The notes: generated from the sequence alone by a model not told the origin. Positions 8,643-18,234 are shown, counted from the stretch's first letter. The stretch: 45,472 bases of DNA from an uncultured Eubacterium sp. (GCA_947178105.1 CAMWXD010000034.1:1-45472), one strand, 5' to 3'. A program made the numbers and translations.

Positions 8643-9623
8643 TCATTCCTTAAAATATGAAAAATATTCCGGCACAGGGGCGATGACCTGCCTGCCATCC
8701 GCAAAAACGACCCGGTACGCATGTAAGAGCTGGTGCTTTATGCCGATCGTTCTGCGGTATTTCTGATTGATATTCGTATCTCCATATTTCGGGTCACCGA
8801 TAATGGGATTGCCTATAGACGACAGATGCGCCCGGATCTGATGAGATCGCCCGGTAATTAAATGTACTTCTAACATCGTACATCCCATGCTGTGCCACAA
8901 GGGCTTATACTCCGTCTCAATATACTGGCTGCCGTCAGCAACACCTTTTGCATCTATGTCCTTTCGATCATAAATCCTGACTTTATTTTTCTCGTTATCT
9001 TTTTTCAGATAAGCTTTTAGATGCTGCCCTTCTGTCAATGTCCCCGCTACTACGCAGCGGTAATATTTTTTTACCGTACGCTCCTTAAGCTGCCTGGACA
9101 TCCTCTGCAATCCCAAAAGCGTTTTCCCTGCAATTAATATGCCTGACGTATTGCGGTCAAGCCGATTACAGACAGACGGGCGGAATGTCTGCAATTCCTG
9201 CAAAGACACAGCGCCTGTATCCAGCAAATACTGCAAAATGCATTCATTTGCAGAAATATCCGCAAAAGCTGCCTTTTGCGACAACATCCCGGCAGGCTTA
9301 TTTACAATCAGGATATCCGCGTCTTCAAACAGCACCGGAAGCCTTGGGATCCATGCTCCTGGAATACGTGTCTTAGCTTTAGGTGCAGCATCGTTTTTTT
9401 TGCCTGCTGCGAATTTTTCAAACGTTTCATCAGACAGGTACAGCGTAACCAGATCTCCCACCGCAAGATGCGCGGCTCCTTCTGCCTTTTTTCCGTTTAA
9501 TACGATATTCTTTTTTCTCAGCATTTTATAGAAAAACCCGCTGTCCGCATTTGGCAGGAGTTTTTTCAAATACTTGTCCAGGCGTTGTCCGGCTTCGTTT
9601 TTGCCAATTTCCAGTTGCTTCAT
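8643..9623 (-). CDS. RluA-family 23S rRNA pseudouridine synthase
   Basis: A 326-residue protein with an N-terminal S4 RNA-binding domain (about residues 1-70, GQRLDKYLKKLLPNA) and a catalytic domain. The catalytic aspartate lies in NRLDRNTSGILIAGKT near residue 175; other family motifs are DILIVNKPAGMLSQ near 105 and TGRSHQIRAHLSSIGNPIIGDPKYG near 260. This is the RluC/RluD group; the target uridine cannot be told. The start lies 14 bases after GGAG, longer than ideal, but matches the family N-terminus. It runs directly into recU. Confidence 0.94.
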   Translation of the reverse strand: MKQLEIGKNEAGQRLDKYLKKLLPNADSGFFYKMLRKKNIVLNGKKAEGAAHLAVGDLVTLYLSDETFEKFAAGKKNDAAPKAKTRIPGAWIPRLPVLFEDADILIVNKPAGMLSQKAAFADISANECILQYLLDTGAVSLQELQTFRPSVCNRLDRNTSGILIAGKTLLGLQRMSRQLKERTVKKYYRCVVAGTLTEGQHLKAYLKKDNEKNKVRIYDRKDIDAKGVADGSQYIETEYKPLWHSMGCTMLEVHLITGRSHQIRAHLSSIGNPIIGDPKYGDTNINQKYRRTIGIKHQLLHAYRVVFADGRQVIAPVPEYFSYFKE

Positions 9624-9661
9624 GTTTATTTATCATATCTCCATTCCGTTCATCTTGTATT

Positions 9662-11638
9662 TTATTTTTTGCGCCTGCCATGCTTTCCTGTTTTTCGTGT
9701 ATCCTGCTTGCCTCTGCGCCTGTCTGTTTTATGCTCTTTCTGCTTTTCGCCTTCCTGCCTGCTTGTCCTGCCGTTTTTCTGCCTGCCTGTCTTTCGTGCG
9801 TCTTGCTGTTCTGCTTTTTTTCGCTGCCTGTACCCTGCATAGTTTCTTGCGCCAATCAGGCATTTCTTTCCGTCCCCAATCAGGTCTTCCCGTCCGGCTT
9901 TTCTTAAAGCTTCCTTTACCAAATCATAATTTTTTGGATTCCGATATTGGATCAGCGCCCGCTGCATCGCCTTTTCGTGCGGATTGTCCGCTACGTAGAC
10001 AGGCTCCATCGTCCGCGGGTCAAGCCCGGTATAGTACATGCATGTAGAGACCGTAGACGGCGTCGGGTAAAAATCCTGCACCTGCTGCGGCACATAGCCC
10101 ATATCCCGCAGAAACTCCGCCAGCTCAACGGCTTCCTTTAGCGTAGAGCCAGGATGGGACGACATCAGATATGGAACCAGATACTGCTCCTTTCCGATGT
10201 CCTGGTTCATCTTATTGTAAGCATGCACAAATTTATGATAAATCCCGACGGAAGGCTTTCCAAGCTTTTGCAGCACTGCATTTGAAATATGCTCCGGCGC
10301 TATTTTCAACTGGCCGCTGACATGGTGCTCGCACAGCTCGCGCAAAAACCGGCGGTCTTTATCATAAATCAGATAATCATAGCGGATGCCAGAGCGGATA
10401 AATACTTTTTTCACCCCGTCCAGCCGGCGCAGCTTTTGCAGCAGCTCCATATAGTCCTGGTGGCTGGCTTTCAGGTTTTTGCACGGCGTTGGAAACAGGC
10501 ACTGCCTGTCTGGACATGCCCCTTTTGTAAGCTGCTTGTCACATGCCGGATGCCGGAAATTTGCAGTCGGCCCTCCGACATCATGAATATACCCTTTAAA
10601 ATCCGGCTCTTTCGTCAATAGCTTTGCTTCCTCCAGGATCGAAGCATGGCTCCTGCTCTGGATGATCCTCCCCTGATGGAACGTCAGCGCACAGAAGCTG
10701 CACCCGCCAAAGCAGCCCCGGCTGCTGACAAGGCTGAATTTGACCTCCTGGATTGCAGGCACGCCGCCAGCCGCTTCATAGGACGGATGGTACGCGCGCA
10801 TATACGGCAGCGCGTAAATATCATCCATTTCCAACTGGCTGAGCGGTTTGGCAGCAGGATTTTGCACGACATACACGCCGCCCTTGTAGGTTTCGTACAG
10901 CCGCTTTCCAGCAAACGGGTCTGTATTGCAGTACTGCATGTGAAAGCTTTTTGCATAGGCTTTTTTATCTAGCCGGATCTGGTCAAAAGACGGTAGCTGC
11001 ACCGCATCCTCAGATGCAAGCGCATGGTCTTTTGTACAAAATACCGTCCCGTCGATAAAGGTCAGATCTGAGACGGCAATCCCGGATGCAAGCGCATCCG
11101 CAATCTCCACGATGCTGCGCTCCCCCATCCCATAGCTGATCAGGTCAGCGCCGGAGTCTAAGAGGATCGAACGCTTCACCTTGCCAGACCAGTAATCATA
11201 ATGCCCCAGCCTTCGAAGCGATGCCTCAATGCCTCCAATGATCACCGGTATGTCCGGATAGGCGCGGCGTATCAGCCTGCAATAGACAGACACGGCATAG
11301 TCCGGCCGTTTTCCCATAACGCCGCCAGGCGCGTAGGCATCTGTACTGCGCCGTTTTTTTGACACACTGTAATGGTTCACCATCGAGTCCATATTTCCTG
11401 ATGTCACCAAAAACCCAAGCTTTGGCCTGCCTAATGCCGAAATACTGTCTGGATTTTTCCAGTCCGGCTGTGCAAGGATCCCTACCTGGTACCCGTGCGC
11501 CTGTAAGACGCGGCTGATGATCGCGTGTCCAAAAGACGGATGGTCTACATAAGCGTCTCCTGTCACATAGACAAAATCCAACTGGCTAATCCCTGCCGCT
11601 TCCATATCTTCCCTGCTGATTGGCAAAAATCCAGACAT
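9662..11638 (-). CDS. YgiQ-family radical SAM protein
   Basis: A 658-residue member of the large YgiQ (UPF0313) family. The N-terminal half is B12-binding-like (VYVTGDAYVDHPSFGHAIISRVLQAHGYQVGI), followed by a radical SAM core whose SRGCFGGCSFCALTFHQGR gives the CxxxCxxC iron-sulphur motif near residue 310. A DUF3362-like part follows. The natural substrate of the family is not established. The ATG at 11638 has GGAGG 8 bases upstream. The last 55 residues are a Lys/Arg/Gln/Thr-rich low-complexity tail (repeats like RKTGRQ, QDARKTG) absent from typical family members. Confidence 0.95.
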   Translation of the reverse strand: MSGFLPISREDMEAAGISQLDFVYVTGDAYVDHPSFGHAIISRVLQAHGYQVGILAQPDWKNPDSISALGRPKLGFLVTSGNMDSMVNHYSVSKKRRSTDAYAPGGVMGKRPDYAVSVYCRLIRRAYPDIPVIIGGIEASLRRLGHYDYWSGKVKRSILLDSGADLISYGMGERSIVEIADALASGIAVSDLTFIDGTVFCTKDHALASEDAVQLPSFDQIRLDKKAYAKSFHMQYCNTDPFAGKRLYETYKGGVYVVQNPAAKPLSQLEMDDIYALPYMRAYHPSYEAAGGVPAIQEVKFSLVSSRGCFGGCSFCALTFHQGRIIQSRSHASILEEAKLLTKEPDFKGYIHDVGGPTANFRHPACDKQLTKGACPDRQCLFPTPCKNLKASHQDYMELLQKLRRLDGVKKVFIRSGIRYDYLIYDKDRRFLRELCEHHVSGQLKIAPEHISNAVLQKLGKPSVGIYHKFVHAYNKMNQDIGKEQYLVPYLMSSHPGSTLKEAVELAEFLRDMGYVPQQVQDFYPTPSTVSTCMYYTGLDPRTMEPVYVADNPHEKAMQRALIQYRNPKNYDLVKEALRKAGREDLIGDGKKCLIGARNYAGYRQRKKAEQQDARKTGRQKNGRTSRQEGEKQKEHKTDRRRGKQDTRKTGKHGRRKK

Positions 11639-11721
11639 CGTTTTTCCCTCCATATGCAGCAGGCTCTGCACGCTCTTTTGTGCCATGCCTTTCTGCGTTC
11701 TGTATTTCTGTGTGCTTTGAT

Positions 11722-12603
11722 TTACTTTCGGTATACATAGTTCAGCTTATGCGCTTCCAAAAGGCGCAGCACATAGTACGGATTAAAGCTGACCTCACCC
11801 AGTCCTTCCAGATCCAGGTAGATGCCAAAATGCAGGTGCACCGGAAAATTGCCGGTCGTCCCTTCTACTTCGCTGTAGCCGGTATCTCCCATATACCCGA
11901 TCAACTGCCCGGCAGTGATTTCTGTCCCTTCCTCAATCCCGTCCTCGTATTCTGCAAGATGCGCATAATAATAATATACCTGGTGGCTGCTGCGGATGCC
12001 GATACGGTAGCCGCCCTGCGGCAGCCACCCGATCTTTTCTACTACGCCGTCGCTGACGCTGACAACCGGATAGTACCCACGCTGCTGGACGGACGCCATC
12101 AGGTCGCAGCCCTCGTGCCCGCGGACACCGCCGTATGTACGCTGCGACTGCCAGCTATTTTCATAAGTAACGGTTACCTTCTCATCCGCTGCCTGCGGCA
12201 CCGGGAAATACACGGCATCGGAAAAAATGCCCTGCATCACTGCTACATACGTATGATATGCCTGCGGCGCCGCTTCCTGCTCGATTTTGCACCATTGCTC
12301 CAGCTCGGATGCATCCTGCGACTGGCAATACAGAGATGCCAGCAATGTTCCGCTTTCATCCTCTCCAAGCGTTTCCCCGTTTCCCGACGATTCGCCGTCC
12401 CCGCCTGGCTCCTGCCCGACTAGCTGTGCAAAGGCGTCCGGCTCCAGCTCCAGTGCCCGCAGCGTAAGAAGCGCTTCGTCCTGCGCCAACTGCGATTCCT
12501 GCCCAGACAGCCCATAGCTTTGTTCCAGCCTGCGCACAAGCACAACGTCAAGGCTTGCGATCAGAAACAGCACAATCGTCCAAAAGATACGTTTTTGATT
12601 CAT
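11722..12603 (-). CDS. Membrane-anchored M23-family (LytM-type) metallopeptidase
   Basis: A 293-residue protein with an N-terminal membrane anchor (residues 6-24), a Glu/Gly/Ser-rich linker around 60-90, and a C-terminal M23 domain. The zinc ligands are visible: HEGCD (H-x3-D) near residue 163 and HLHFG (H-x-H) near 255. Such proteins cleave peptidoglycan cross-bridges or stems. Start with GGAGG 5 bases upstream. It is divergent from ylbJ with 47 bp between start codons; a role in spore or vegetative envelope remodelling is possible, but nothing in the sequence decides it. Confidence 0.93.
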   Translation of the reverse strand: MNQKRIFWTIVLFLIASLDVVLVRRLEQSYGLSGQESQLAQDEALLTLRALELEPDAFAQLVGQEPGGDGESSGNGETLGEDESGTLLASLYCQSQDASELEQWCKIEQEAAPQAYHTYVAVMQGIFSDAVYFPVPQAADEKVTVTYENSWQSQRTYGGVRGHEGCDLMASVQQRGYYPVVSVSDGVVEKIGWLPQGGYRIGIRSSHQVYYYYAHLAEYEDGIEEGTEITAGQLIGYMGDTGYSEVEGTTGNFPVHLHFGIYLDLEGLGEVSFNPYYVLRLLEAHKLNYVYRK

Positions 12604-12632
12604 GTTTCCTCCTACAGACGCGTATACTAATA
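12599..12632 (+). promoter_or_regulatory. Possible sporulation-type promoter of ylbJ
   Basis: TATACTAATA at 12623-12632 lies 18 bp before the start codon, with TCATGTT 17 bp further up. This loosely resembles a mother-cell (sigma-E/K) promoter. The same decamer precedes the small membrane gene at 28204. Tentative. Confidence 0.35.
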
Positions 12633-12650
12633 AAAAAAATACGTGCTGTC

Positions 12651-13559
12651 ATGAAAAAAAGGTTATCTATATGTATTATCATGCTGTTTATCCTATTCAT
12701 ACTAATTTATCCTGACGACTGTGTCAAGGCGGCTGCCAACGGGCTGATCCTGTGGTATGAAAATATCCTGCCTGCGCTGCTTCCGTTTACGATCTTTTCC
12801 AATATCCTGATACAATCTGGATATCTGGATGACCTGGTACGTGCCGCAATGCCGATGCTGAACCGGCTCTTTTTCCACCATCCGCAGGCAGCCTATCCGA
12901 TGATCGCAGGCTTCCTGTTTGGCTTTCCTATGGGCAGCAAAACTACGGCTGACCTGCTGCGCGAAGGCAAGCTGACCGTCGCAGAAGCCAATATACTATG
13001 CGCGATGTGCAACAATATCAGCCCGGTATTTATCAGCAGCTATTTGCTGATCGCTTCCCTTGGCATTTATAACAGGACGTGGCAGACTTATGCCATCCTG
13101 TACCTGCCGCCGCTCGTATGCGGGCTTTTCCTGCTGCGTCGGACAAAAGCCCTTCCAATCAAAAAAAATACGGCATCTGGATCTAATTTGAATTTTCAAA
13201 TCATCGATGCCGGAATTATGAATGGATTTGAGACGTTGCTAAAGCTGGGAGGATATATTATGCTGTTTTCCCTGCTGTCGCAGATGTGTACGCGTCTGAC
13301 AGGCAGGCACGAGCTGGCGTACCTTTGCCTTGCAGGAACCACAGAAATTACAAATGGCATCCATGCCATTGCACAAAGCGCTTATCCGCTCGCAGCCAAA
13401 TACCCAATGCTGATAGCTGCTACCGCCTTTGGCGGGCTGAGCGGGTTCGCACAGACTGCCTCCATGGTCAAGGAAACCGGTATTTCCATGCGGTTTTATC
13501 TGGTATTTCGGCTGGCGCAGACACTCATCAGCACTTTGCTGGCAGTATGTATCTTTTGA
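12651..13559 (+). CDS. ylbJ: YlbJ-like sporulation integral membrane protein
   Basis: A 302-residue multi-pass protein (about 7-8 hydrophobic segments) of the nucleoside-recognition/Gate type. The segment GFLFGFPMGSKTTADLLREGKLT is characteristic of YlbJ. In B. subtilis ylbJ is a sigma-E gene needed for heat-resistant spores and lies next to rsmD (ylbH) and coaD (ylbI); here the same neighbours follow at 13.6-15.3 kb, which supports the call. The ATG at 12651 was chosen because the family N-terminus begins at the first membrane segment; no clear ribosome binding site precedes it. The protein is shorter than the Bacillus one (about 400 residues). Confidence 0.85.
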   Translation: MKKRLSICIIMLFILFILIYPDDCVKAAANGLILWYENILPALLPFTIFSNILIQSGYLDDLVRAAMPMLNRLFFHHPQAAYPMIAGFLFGFPMGSKTTADLLREGKLTVAEANILCAMCNNISPVFISSYLLIASLGIYNRTWQTYAILYLPPLVCGLFLLRRTKALPIKKNTASGSNLNFQIIDAGIMNGFETLLKLGGYIMLFSLLSQMCTRLTGRHELAYLCLAGTTEITNGIHAIAQSAYPLAAKYPMLIAATAFGGLSGFAQTASMVKETGISMRFYLVFRLAQTLISTLLAVCIF

Positions 13560-13564
13560 AAGCG

Positions 13565-13587
13565 CTGTCTATTGCCAGACAGGTTTT
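13565..13587 (+). terminator. Weak hairpin after ylbJ
   Basis: CTGTCT (13565-13570) pairs with AGACAG (13577-13582) around a 6-nt loop, followed by GTTTT. It is short and may be only a weak terminator between convergent genes. Confidence 0.4.
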
Positions 13588-13612
13588 CCGTATAGAGCCT
13601 GCCGGAACCGTT

Positions 13613-14239
13613 CTACTGTGCTGGCTCATCGGATGCTTCCATTGCCTCTGGAAGCTCATCCATGCTTTCCATCGGCGCCTGCGCTTCTTCCTGGAAGATC
13701 TCAGCGGGCGCTAATTCTGCGCGGTTTGCAGATACGATTTCCAACGTTTTCTGCATCGACGCGCTTAACTGGGCAAAATTCGTCTTAAAAATACTCTGGG
13801 AACCGCTTAACAGGTCTTCGATGGATTTTAACATTGCGTCTGCATAGGCAATCGCGCCCATACGGATCTCGTTGGCATCGTTTGTCGCTTCATCCATAAT
13901 CTGCTGCGCCTGGCCCTGTGCCATAGACACGACCTCATTTGCCTGCGCGTACGCCTGCTGCATGATCTCGTGCTCTTTGACAAGTTCATTTTTCTGAAAC
14001 TGTGCCTGTGAAATGATCGTATCTGCTTTTGCATGGGCATCCGCTAAAATAGCCTCCTTATTGCTGATCATCTTCTGATAGCGCTTTACCTCTTCCGGTG
14101 TCCTCTGGCGCAGCTCTGCGATCAATTCCATGATCTCTTCTTTATTTACAATGATCTTTGTACTCGAAAGCGGCTGAAATTTACAGCTCTCGATATAATC
14201 TTCTATCTCTTCTATGATCTGGTCTATTTTACTGCTCAT
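13613..14239 (-). CDS. DivIVA-like coiled-coil protein of unknown function
   Basis: A 208-residue, mostly helical protein. An N-terminal region (MSSKIDQIIEEIEDYIESC...) leads into a long Ala/Gln/Glu-rich coiled coil (about residues 50-140, e.g. AHAKADTIISQAQFQKNELVKEHEIMQQAYAQAN) like those of DivIVA or ATP-synthase stalk proteins. The tail is acidic and Pro/Ala-rich. Annotation pipelines often call such proteins ATPase, but there is no nucleotide-binding motif. The ATG has AAGGAG 9 bases upstream; a TTG two codons earlier is less likely. It follows coaD by 20 bp as the last gene of the run. A cell-pole or division scaffold role is only an inference. Confidence 0.8.
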   Translation of the reverse strand: MSSKIDQIIEEIEDYIESCKFQPLSSTKIIVNKEEIMELIAELRQRTPEEVKRYQKMISNKEAILADAHAKADTIISQAQFQKNELVKEHEIMQQAYAQANEVVSMAQGQAQQIMDEATNDANEIRMGAIAYADAMLKSIEDLLSGSQSIFKTNFAQLSASMQKTLEIVSANRAELAPAEIFQEEAQAPMESMDELPEAMEASDEPAQ

Positions 14240-14259
14240 ACGCAATACTCCTTCATTTT

Positions 14260-14754
14260 CTATTGATCGAAACCTTCGATGCCATATTTCGCATAGAGCC
14301 GCGCAATGACCTGCTGCGGCACAAAATGCGAGATATCTCCCCCGTAAGACGCGACCTCTTTCACGATCGTAGAACTTAAGTAAGCATACTCCAGGCGGGT
14401 AGTCAGAAAAATGGTTTCTATCTCTGTATCTATTTCATGATTTGTCTGCGCAATTTGCAGTTCATACTCAAAATCGGTCACTGCGCGCAGTCCCCGGACA
14501 ATGATCACAGCCCCGATCTTTTTTGCATAATCAACCAAAAGCCCGTCGAATGCATCCACTGTTACATTCGGGAAATGTGCTGTCAGTTCTTTTAACATAT
14601 TAACACGTTCGTGAACGGAAAACAATGCATTTTTTGCACTGTTGTTCAGCACGCCGACGACAAGCTCGTCAACCAGCCGTGAAGAACGTTCTATAACATC
14701 GAGATGTCCCTTGGTAACCGGATCAAAACTGCCCGGATAGATTGCTTTTTTCAT
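14260..14754 (-). CDS. coaD: Pantetheine-phosphate adenylyltransferase
   Basis: Transfers AMP to 4'-phosphopantetheine, the penultimate step of coenzyme A synthesis. The 164-residue length is normal. Motifs are [20 protein letters not shown] (nucleotidyltransferase T/HxGH type), [20 protein letters not shown] near 88, and [15 protein letters not shown] near 130. The ATG at 14754 lies one base past the rsmD stop, with GAGG inside the last rsmD codons, so the two are coupled. The rsmD-coaD pair is the usual Firmicutes arrangement. Confidence 0.97.
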   Translation of the reverse strand: MKKAIYPGSFDPVTKGHLDVIERSSRLVDELVVGVLNNSAKNALFSVHERVNMLKELTAHFPNVTVDAFDGLLVDYAKKIGAVIIVRGLRAVTDFEYELQIAQTNHEIDTEIETIFLTTRLEYAYLSSTIVKEVASYGGDISHFVPQQVIARLYAKYGIEGFDQ

Positions 14755-14755
14755 A

Positions 14756-15310
14756 TCAGACCTCTTTTGACACAAATATGTGTTTATTCGTTTTGTATTT
14801 CTTTTCTCTTATCACTGTAAAACCCAGCTTCTCCACATAGGAAAAATCGGTATCCAATGCCGCTTCGATAATAATTACCGCATCCTCCTTCAAAAGCCCG
14901 GAAGACGCCAGATAGGTAAGTATTTCCTGTTCCATGCCGCTGCGGTACGGCGGATCCATAAAAATATAATCAAAGGAATCGTTTCCTTCCAGTGTGCGCA
15001 GCGCGCTGAATGCCTCCATCGCAAGCAGCCTCGCGCGCGGCACAAAACGGGTAAAGCGGATATTTTCTTCGATACAGGCGCACGCCTTTTTATTATTTTC
15101 CACAAATACTGCATGGTCAGCCCCTCTGCTTAACGCCTCCAGCCCGATCTGCCCGCTTCCTGCAAACAAGTCTAAAAAACTGCACCCTGCAATGGAAGCC
15201 TGCAACATATTAAACAGCGTTTCCTTGATACGGTCTGTCGTGGGCCTTGTATCCCTTCCTTCTATAGATTTTAACGGCAGGCTCCTTGCCGTTCCAGCAA
15301 TCACTCTCAT
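14756..15310 (-). CDS. rsmD: 16S rRNA (guanine(966)-N(2))-methyltransferase RsmD
   Basis: A 184-residue SAM-dependent methyltransferase. The N-terminus [34 protein letters not shown] is typical of RsmD; the SAM site is [18 protein letters not shown] near 45 and the catalytic motif DPPY near 120. A CAGGAG site lies 7 bases before the ATG. It overlaps no gene but couples directly to coaD. Confidence 0.96.
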   Translation of the reverse strand: MRVIAGTARSLPLKSIEGRDTRPTTDRIKETLFNMLQASIAGCSFLDLFAGSGQIGLEALSRGADHAVFVENNKKACACIEENIRFTRFVPRARLLAMEAFSALRTLEGNDSFDYIFMDPPYRSGMEQEILTYLASSGLLKEDAVIIIEAALDTDFSYVEKLGFTVIREKKYKTNKHIFVSKEV

Positions 15311-15337
15311 CGCAAACTCCTGATTTTTAAGATCGTC

Positions 15338-15880
15338 TTATTGTACTGCGGGCAGCGTCCGCTCCAGCAGTAAAAGCGCCGCTTCAACCGCCTGGTTTCG
15401 TACTTGTGCCCGTTCTCCGGCGAACACATGCTCTTCCACAACGGACACACCGTTTACAGAACAGCCGATATAGACAAGGCCGACCGGTTTTTCCTGCGTC
15501 CCGCCATCCGGGCCAGCAATTCCAGTCGTTGCAAGCGCTGCCTGCGCCTTTGCCTGCCTTGCCGCCCCCTGCGCCATTTCCAGTGCAGTCTGTTCGCTGA
15601 CTGCGCCGTAAGCTGCCAGCGTCTCGTGTGATACGCCAAGCAGTTTTTCCTTTGCTTCGTTGGAATACGTAATATACCCTTCTTTATACACCTCGGATGC
15701 GCCGGCAGCGTTTAACAGCCGCCCCGCCAAAAGCCCTCCGGTACAAGATTCCGTTGTCGTAACGGTAAATCCGCGCTGCTTTAATAAGGCAAGCACTCGC
15801 TCTTCCAACGCATATTCTTTCTGATACTGTTTCATAGCTTCTTCATTCCTTTCCAGTCTGGTATCCGGCATTTGGCTCAT
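15338..15880 (-). CDS. pncC: Nicotinamide-nucleotide amidohydrolase PncC (CinA C-terminal domain type)
   Basis: Deamidates nicotinamide mononucleotide in NAD salvage. The 180-residue protein is the stand-alone CinA C-terminal domain; there is no N-terminal MoeA-like part. Motifs are TESCTGGLLAGRL near 43, YSNEAKEKLLGV near 72, and TTGIAGPDGGTQEKPVGLVYIG near 118. A second ATG at residue 16 would give a more usual length of 165 residues; neither start has a clearly better ribosome site. It follows pgsA by 21 bp. Confidence 0.92.
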   Translation of the reverse strand: MSQMPDTRLERNEEAMKQYQKEYALEERVLALLKQRGFTVTTTESCTGGLLAGRLLNAAGASEVYKEGYITYSNEAKEKLLGVSHETLAAYGAVSEQTALEMAQGAARQAKAQAALATTGIAGPDGGTQEKPVGLVYIGCSVNGVSVVEEHVFAGERAQVRNQAVEAALLLLERTLPAVQ

Positions 15881-15901
15881 GCGCCTTCTGTCTGCGGCAG
15901 G

Positions 15902-16444
15902 TCAGTTCTGTTCTTTTAATACTTCTTTATTTTTATACAGATAATCTGCCAGCGATATGACCGTAAGCACCAGTGAAATGTACGTCAGCGCCACGCCAAG
16001 CGTACGGAACACCGGCTGTTCCAGATCCAAAATCAATACAATAATCATCAGCATTTGAAAGGTTGTCTTAAATTTTCCCCAATAACTTGCCGCTATCACG
16101 ATCTGATGCTCTGCTGCAACCAGCCTAAAGCCGCTGATAATAAATTCCCTGGCGATAATCACAATGACAATCCAGGATGCCAGCTCTTTCCGGTCGACCA
16201 GGCAGATCAATGCGGAACATACAAGTAGTTTATCTGCAAGTGGATCCATAAATTTGCCGAAATTTGTCACTAAATTGTATTTTCGTGCGATTTTTCCATC
16301 AAACAGGTCTGTCAGGCTGGCGATCACAAAAATCACTGTCGCGATGTATTTCCCGCTGTCTGCAAAGGCAGGCGCCAGCAGAAAAAATACGAAAAACGGT
16401 ATCAGGAGCACACGCAGCATCGTCAGTTTGTTTGGCAGGTTCAT
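15902..16444 (-). CDS. pgsA: CDP-diacylglycerol-glycerol-3-phosphate 3-phosphatidyltransferase
   Basis: Makes phosphatidylglycerophosphate, the committed step to anionic membrane phospholipids. The 180-residue multi-pass protein carries the CDP-alcohol phosphotransferase motif with DGKIAR near 48 and, further on, GKFMDPLADK (D-G-x2-A-R-x8-G-x3-D-x3-D). The ATG has GGAGG 6 bases upstream. The order rimO-pgsA-pncC is common in Firmicutes. Confidence 0.95.
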   Translation of the reverse strand: MNLPNKLTMLRVLLIPFFVFFLLAPAFADSGKYIATVIFVIASLTDLFDGKIARKYNLVTNFGKFMDPLADKLLVCSALICLVDRKELASWIVIVIIAREFIISGFRLVAAEHQIVIAASYWGKFKTTFQMLMIIVLILDLEQPVFRTLGVALTYISLVLTVISLADYLYKNKEVLKEQN

Positions 16445-16483
16445 AGTTTCCCTCCTCCTTCTATTCCATAAACAACTATCCGG

Positions 16484-17830
16484 TCACAAGACAAGCTCTG
16501 CCGTCAGGTCATATTCCAGCGAACCTGTAATGCGCACTTTTACAAAATCCCCGGTCATCAGCTCCCTGTCAGCGCCAGATACAAAGACATATCCGTCAAT
16601 ATCGGGCGCATCTCGGTAAGTCCTTGCAACGTATACATTTTCATCCGGCAGCTTTCCTTCTACAAATGCCCAGGTTACCTCGCCTTCCATACCAGCATTT
16701 TTGTCAAACATAATCTCCTGCTGCAATGCCATGGCTTCCTCCTGCCAGTCCAGCTTTGTCTCCTCCGCAACCTGGCCTGGAAAAGTCTCCGCAGGCGTCC
16801 CCTCTTCCGGTGAATAGGCAAATGCGCCCAGGCGGTCGAACTCCAGCTCATCTATAAACGACAGAAGCTCTTCATGCTGGGCTTTTGTTTCCCCCGGAAA
16901 CCCGCAGATCAGCGTCGTGCGAAGGCAGATGTCAGGGATCTTGCGGCGCAGCTTTGCCACGGTTTCAAGAAGCTCCCGCTTTGTCGTACGCCTCCCCATA
17001 CGGCGTAAGACCTCATCGTTGGCATGTTGGATCGGCATGTCCAAATAATGGCAGACTTTTTCATTGCGCAAGACCGCATCGATCAGCCTGTCATCAATTT
17101 CTTCGGGATAACAGTATAAAATGCGGATCCAATGCAGCCCCCGGATCTGATTCAGTTCGTCTAACAATCGGTATAAGGATTTTTCGCCGTAAAGGTCAAT
17201 GCCATACAAGGTTGTTTCCTGTGCCACCAAAATCAGCTCTTTTACCCCCGCATCGGCTAATTCTGAGGCTTGTGCAAGCAGCTCTTCCATCGGCACGCTC
17301 CGGTAGCTGCCGCGGATAGACGGAATGATGCAGTACGTGCAATGCTTATTGCATCCTTCCGCAATTTTTAAATATGCATAATGGCCTCCAGTTGTAATGC
17401 TTCTTTTTACATGAAGCCTCGGAAGCCCTTCCAACGTATGAAAATTTTCATACGGCATCCCATTCAATACTTCCTCAAGGGCATGTACGATATCATCATA
17501 AGAATTGGTGCCCAAAACGGCATCGACCTCTGGGATTTCCTCACGGATTTCCTGCTGGTAACGCTGTGCCAGGCACCCTGCTACAAGCAGCGCCTTACAG
17601 CTCCCGCTTTTTTTATATTCCGCCATCTCAAGAATCGTCTGAATGCTTTCTTCTTTGGCATCGTTGATAAAACAGCAGGTATTGATAATGATAATCTCTG
17701 CCTTTTCTTCCTCATTTGTAATGCTGCAACCATGTTCTCTCAGCATTCCGAGCATAAACTCAGAATCTACAAGATTTTTGTCGCATCCGAGCGAAACAAA
17801 AAATACGCTGTGTGACTGTACTGCTTCCAT
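16484..17830 (-). CDS. rimO: Ribosomal protein S12 methylthiotransferase RimO
   Basis: A radical SAM methylthiotransferase that modifies an aspartate of ribosomal protein S12. The 448-residue protein has the three family parts: an N-terminal domain with cluster-binding cysteines (VSLGCDKNLVDSE, INTCCFINDAKEES), a radical SAM core with EGCNKHCTYCIIPSIRG (CxxxCxxC) near residue 145, and a C-terminal TRAM domain. S12-type rather than tRNA-type is indicated by GCDKNLVDSE. The ATG at 17830 has AGGAG 8 bases upstream. miaB, a paralogue, is at 42.5 kb. Confidence 0.95.
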   Translation of the reverse strand: MEAVQSHSVFFVSLGCDKNLVDSEFMLGMLREHGCSITNEEEKAEIIIINTCCFINDAKEESIQTILEMAEYKKSGSCKALLVAGCLAQRYQQEIREEIPEVDAVLGTNSYDDIVHALEEVLNGMPYENFHTLEGLPRLHVKRSITTGGHYAYLKIAEGCNKHCTYCIIPSIRGSYRSVPMEELLAQASELADAGVKELILVAQETTLYGIDLYGEKSLYRLLDELNQIRGLHWIRILYCYPEEIDDRLIDAVLRNEKVCHYLDMPIQHANDEVLRRMGRRTTKRELLETVAKLRRKIPDICLRTTLICGFPGETKAQHEELLSFIDELEFDRLGAFAYSPEEGTPAETFPGQVAEETKLDWQEEAMALQQEIMFDKNAGMEGEVTWAFVEGKLPDENVYVARTYRDAPDIDGYVFVSGADRELMTGDFVKVRITGSLEYDLTAELVL

Positions 17831-17901
17831 AAAATTATCTCCTGACAACCATTGTACTTGTAAAAAAGGTTGTGCGGCAAGCACAACCCTCTGCTCAGAC
17901 T

Positions 17902-18198
17902 TTACATGCCAGCCGCCGGTATGGCAGGCTCCATTGGCGCCTGTGTGGCTTCTTCAGCCACATCGTCTTCTCCGACGATCTTGACCTTTCCTTCGTACAA
18001 CTCCTGCACAGCTACAGACAGCGGTTTCCTGCCGGCTGCCTTTGCAATCATCGGCTCATCGCCGCCGATAATCTGCCTTGCACGCTTTGCAGTGGCTATT
18101 ACGATCGAATAACGGCTGTTGATGACCGGTTCTTCCCCGATCTCTGTCTGGTCACTGTTTACTACCTGCATCAATTCCACATAAGATGGATGTATCAT
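17902..18198 (-). CDS. rpoZ: RNA polymerase omega subunit
   Basis: A 98-residue protein with the omega core (NSRYSIVIATAKRARQI near 27-43, KPLSVAVQELYEGKVKI near 58-74). Omega helps assemble and stabilise RNA polymerase. The C-terminal 20 residues are Ala/Pro/Glu-rich. An AAAGGAG site precedes the ATG. It directly follows remA; gmk, normally between the two, is missing. Confidence 0.93.
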   Translation of the reverse strand: MIHPSYVELMQVVNSDQTEIGEEPVINSRYSIVIATAKRARQIIGGDEPMIAKAAGRKPLSVAVQELYEGKVKIVGEDDVAEEATQAPMEPAIPAAGM

Positions 18199-18234
18199 AA
18201 TGTTTTACTCCTTTCCACTTTTCCTGGTGCCTGT

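Noticed and set aside
9526..9855. 109-codon minus-strand frame between the YgiQ and RluA-type genes
   Set aside because: It is a shifted frame of the YgiQ tail and the RluA-type start; its Lys/Arg-rich content reflects the low-complexity DNA there.
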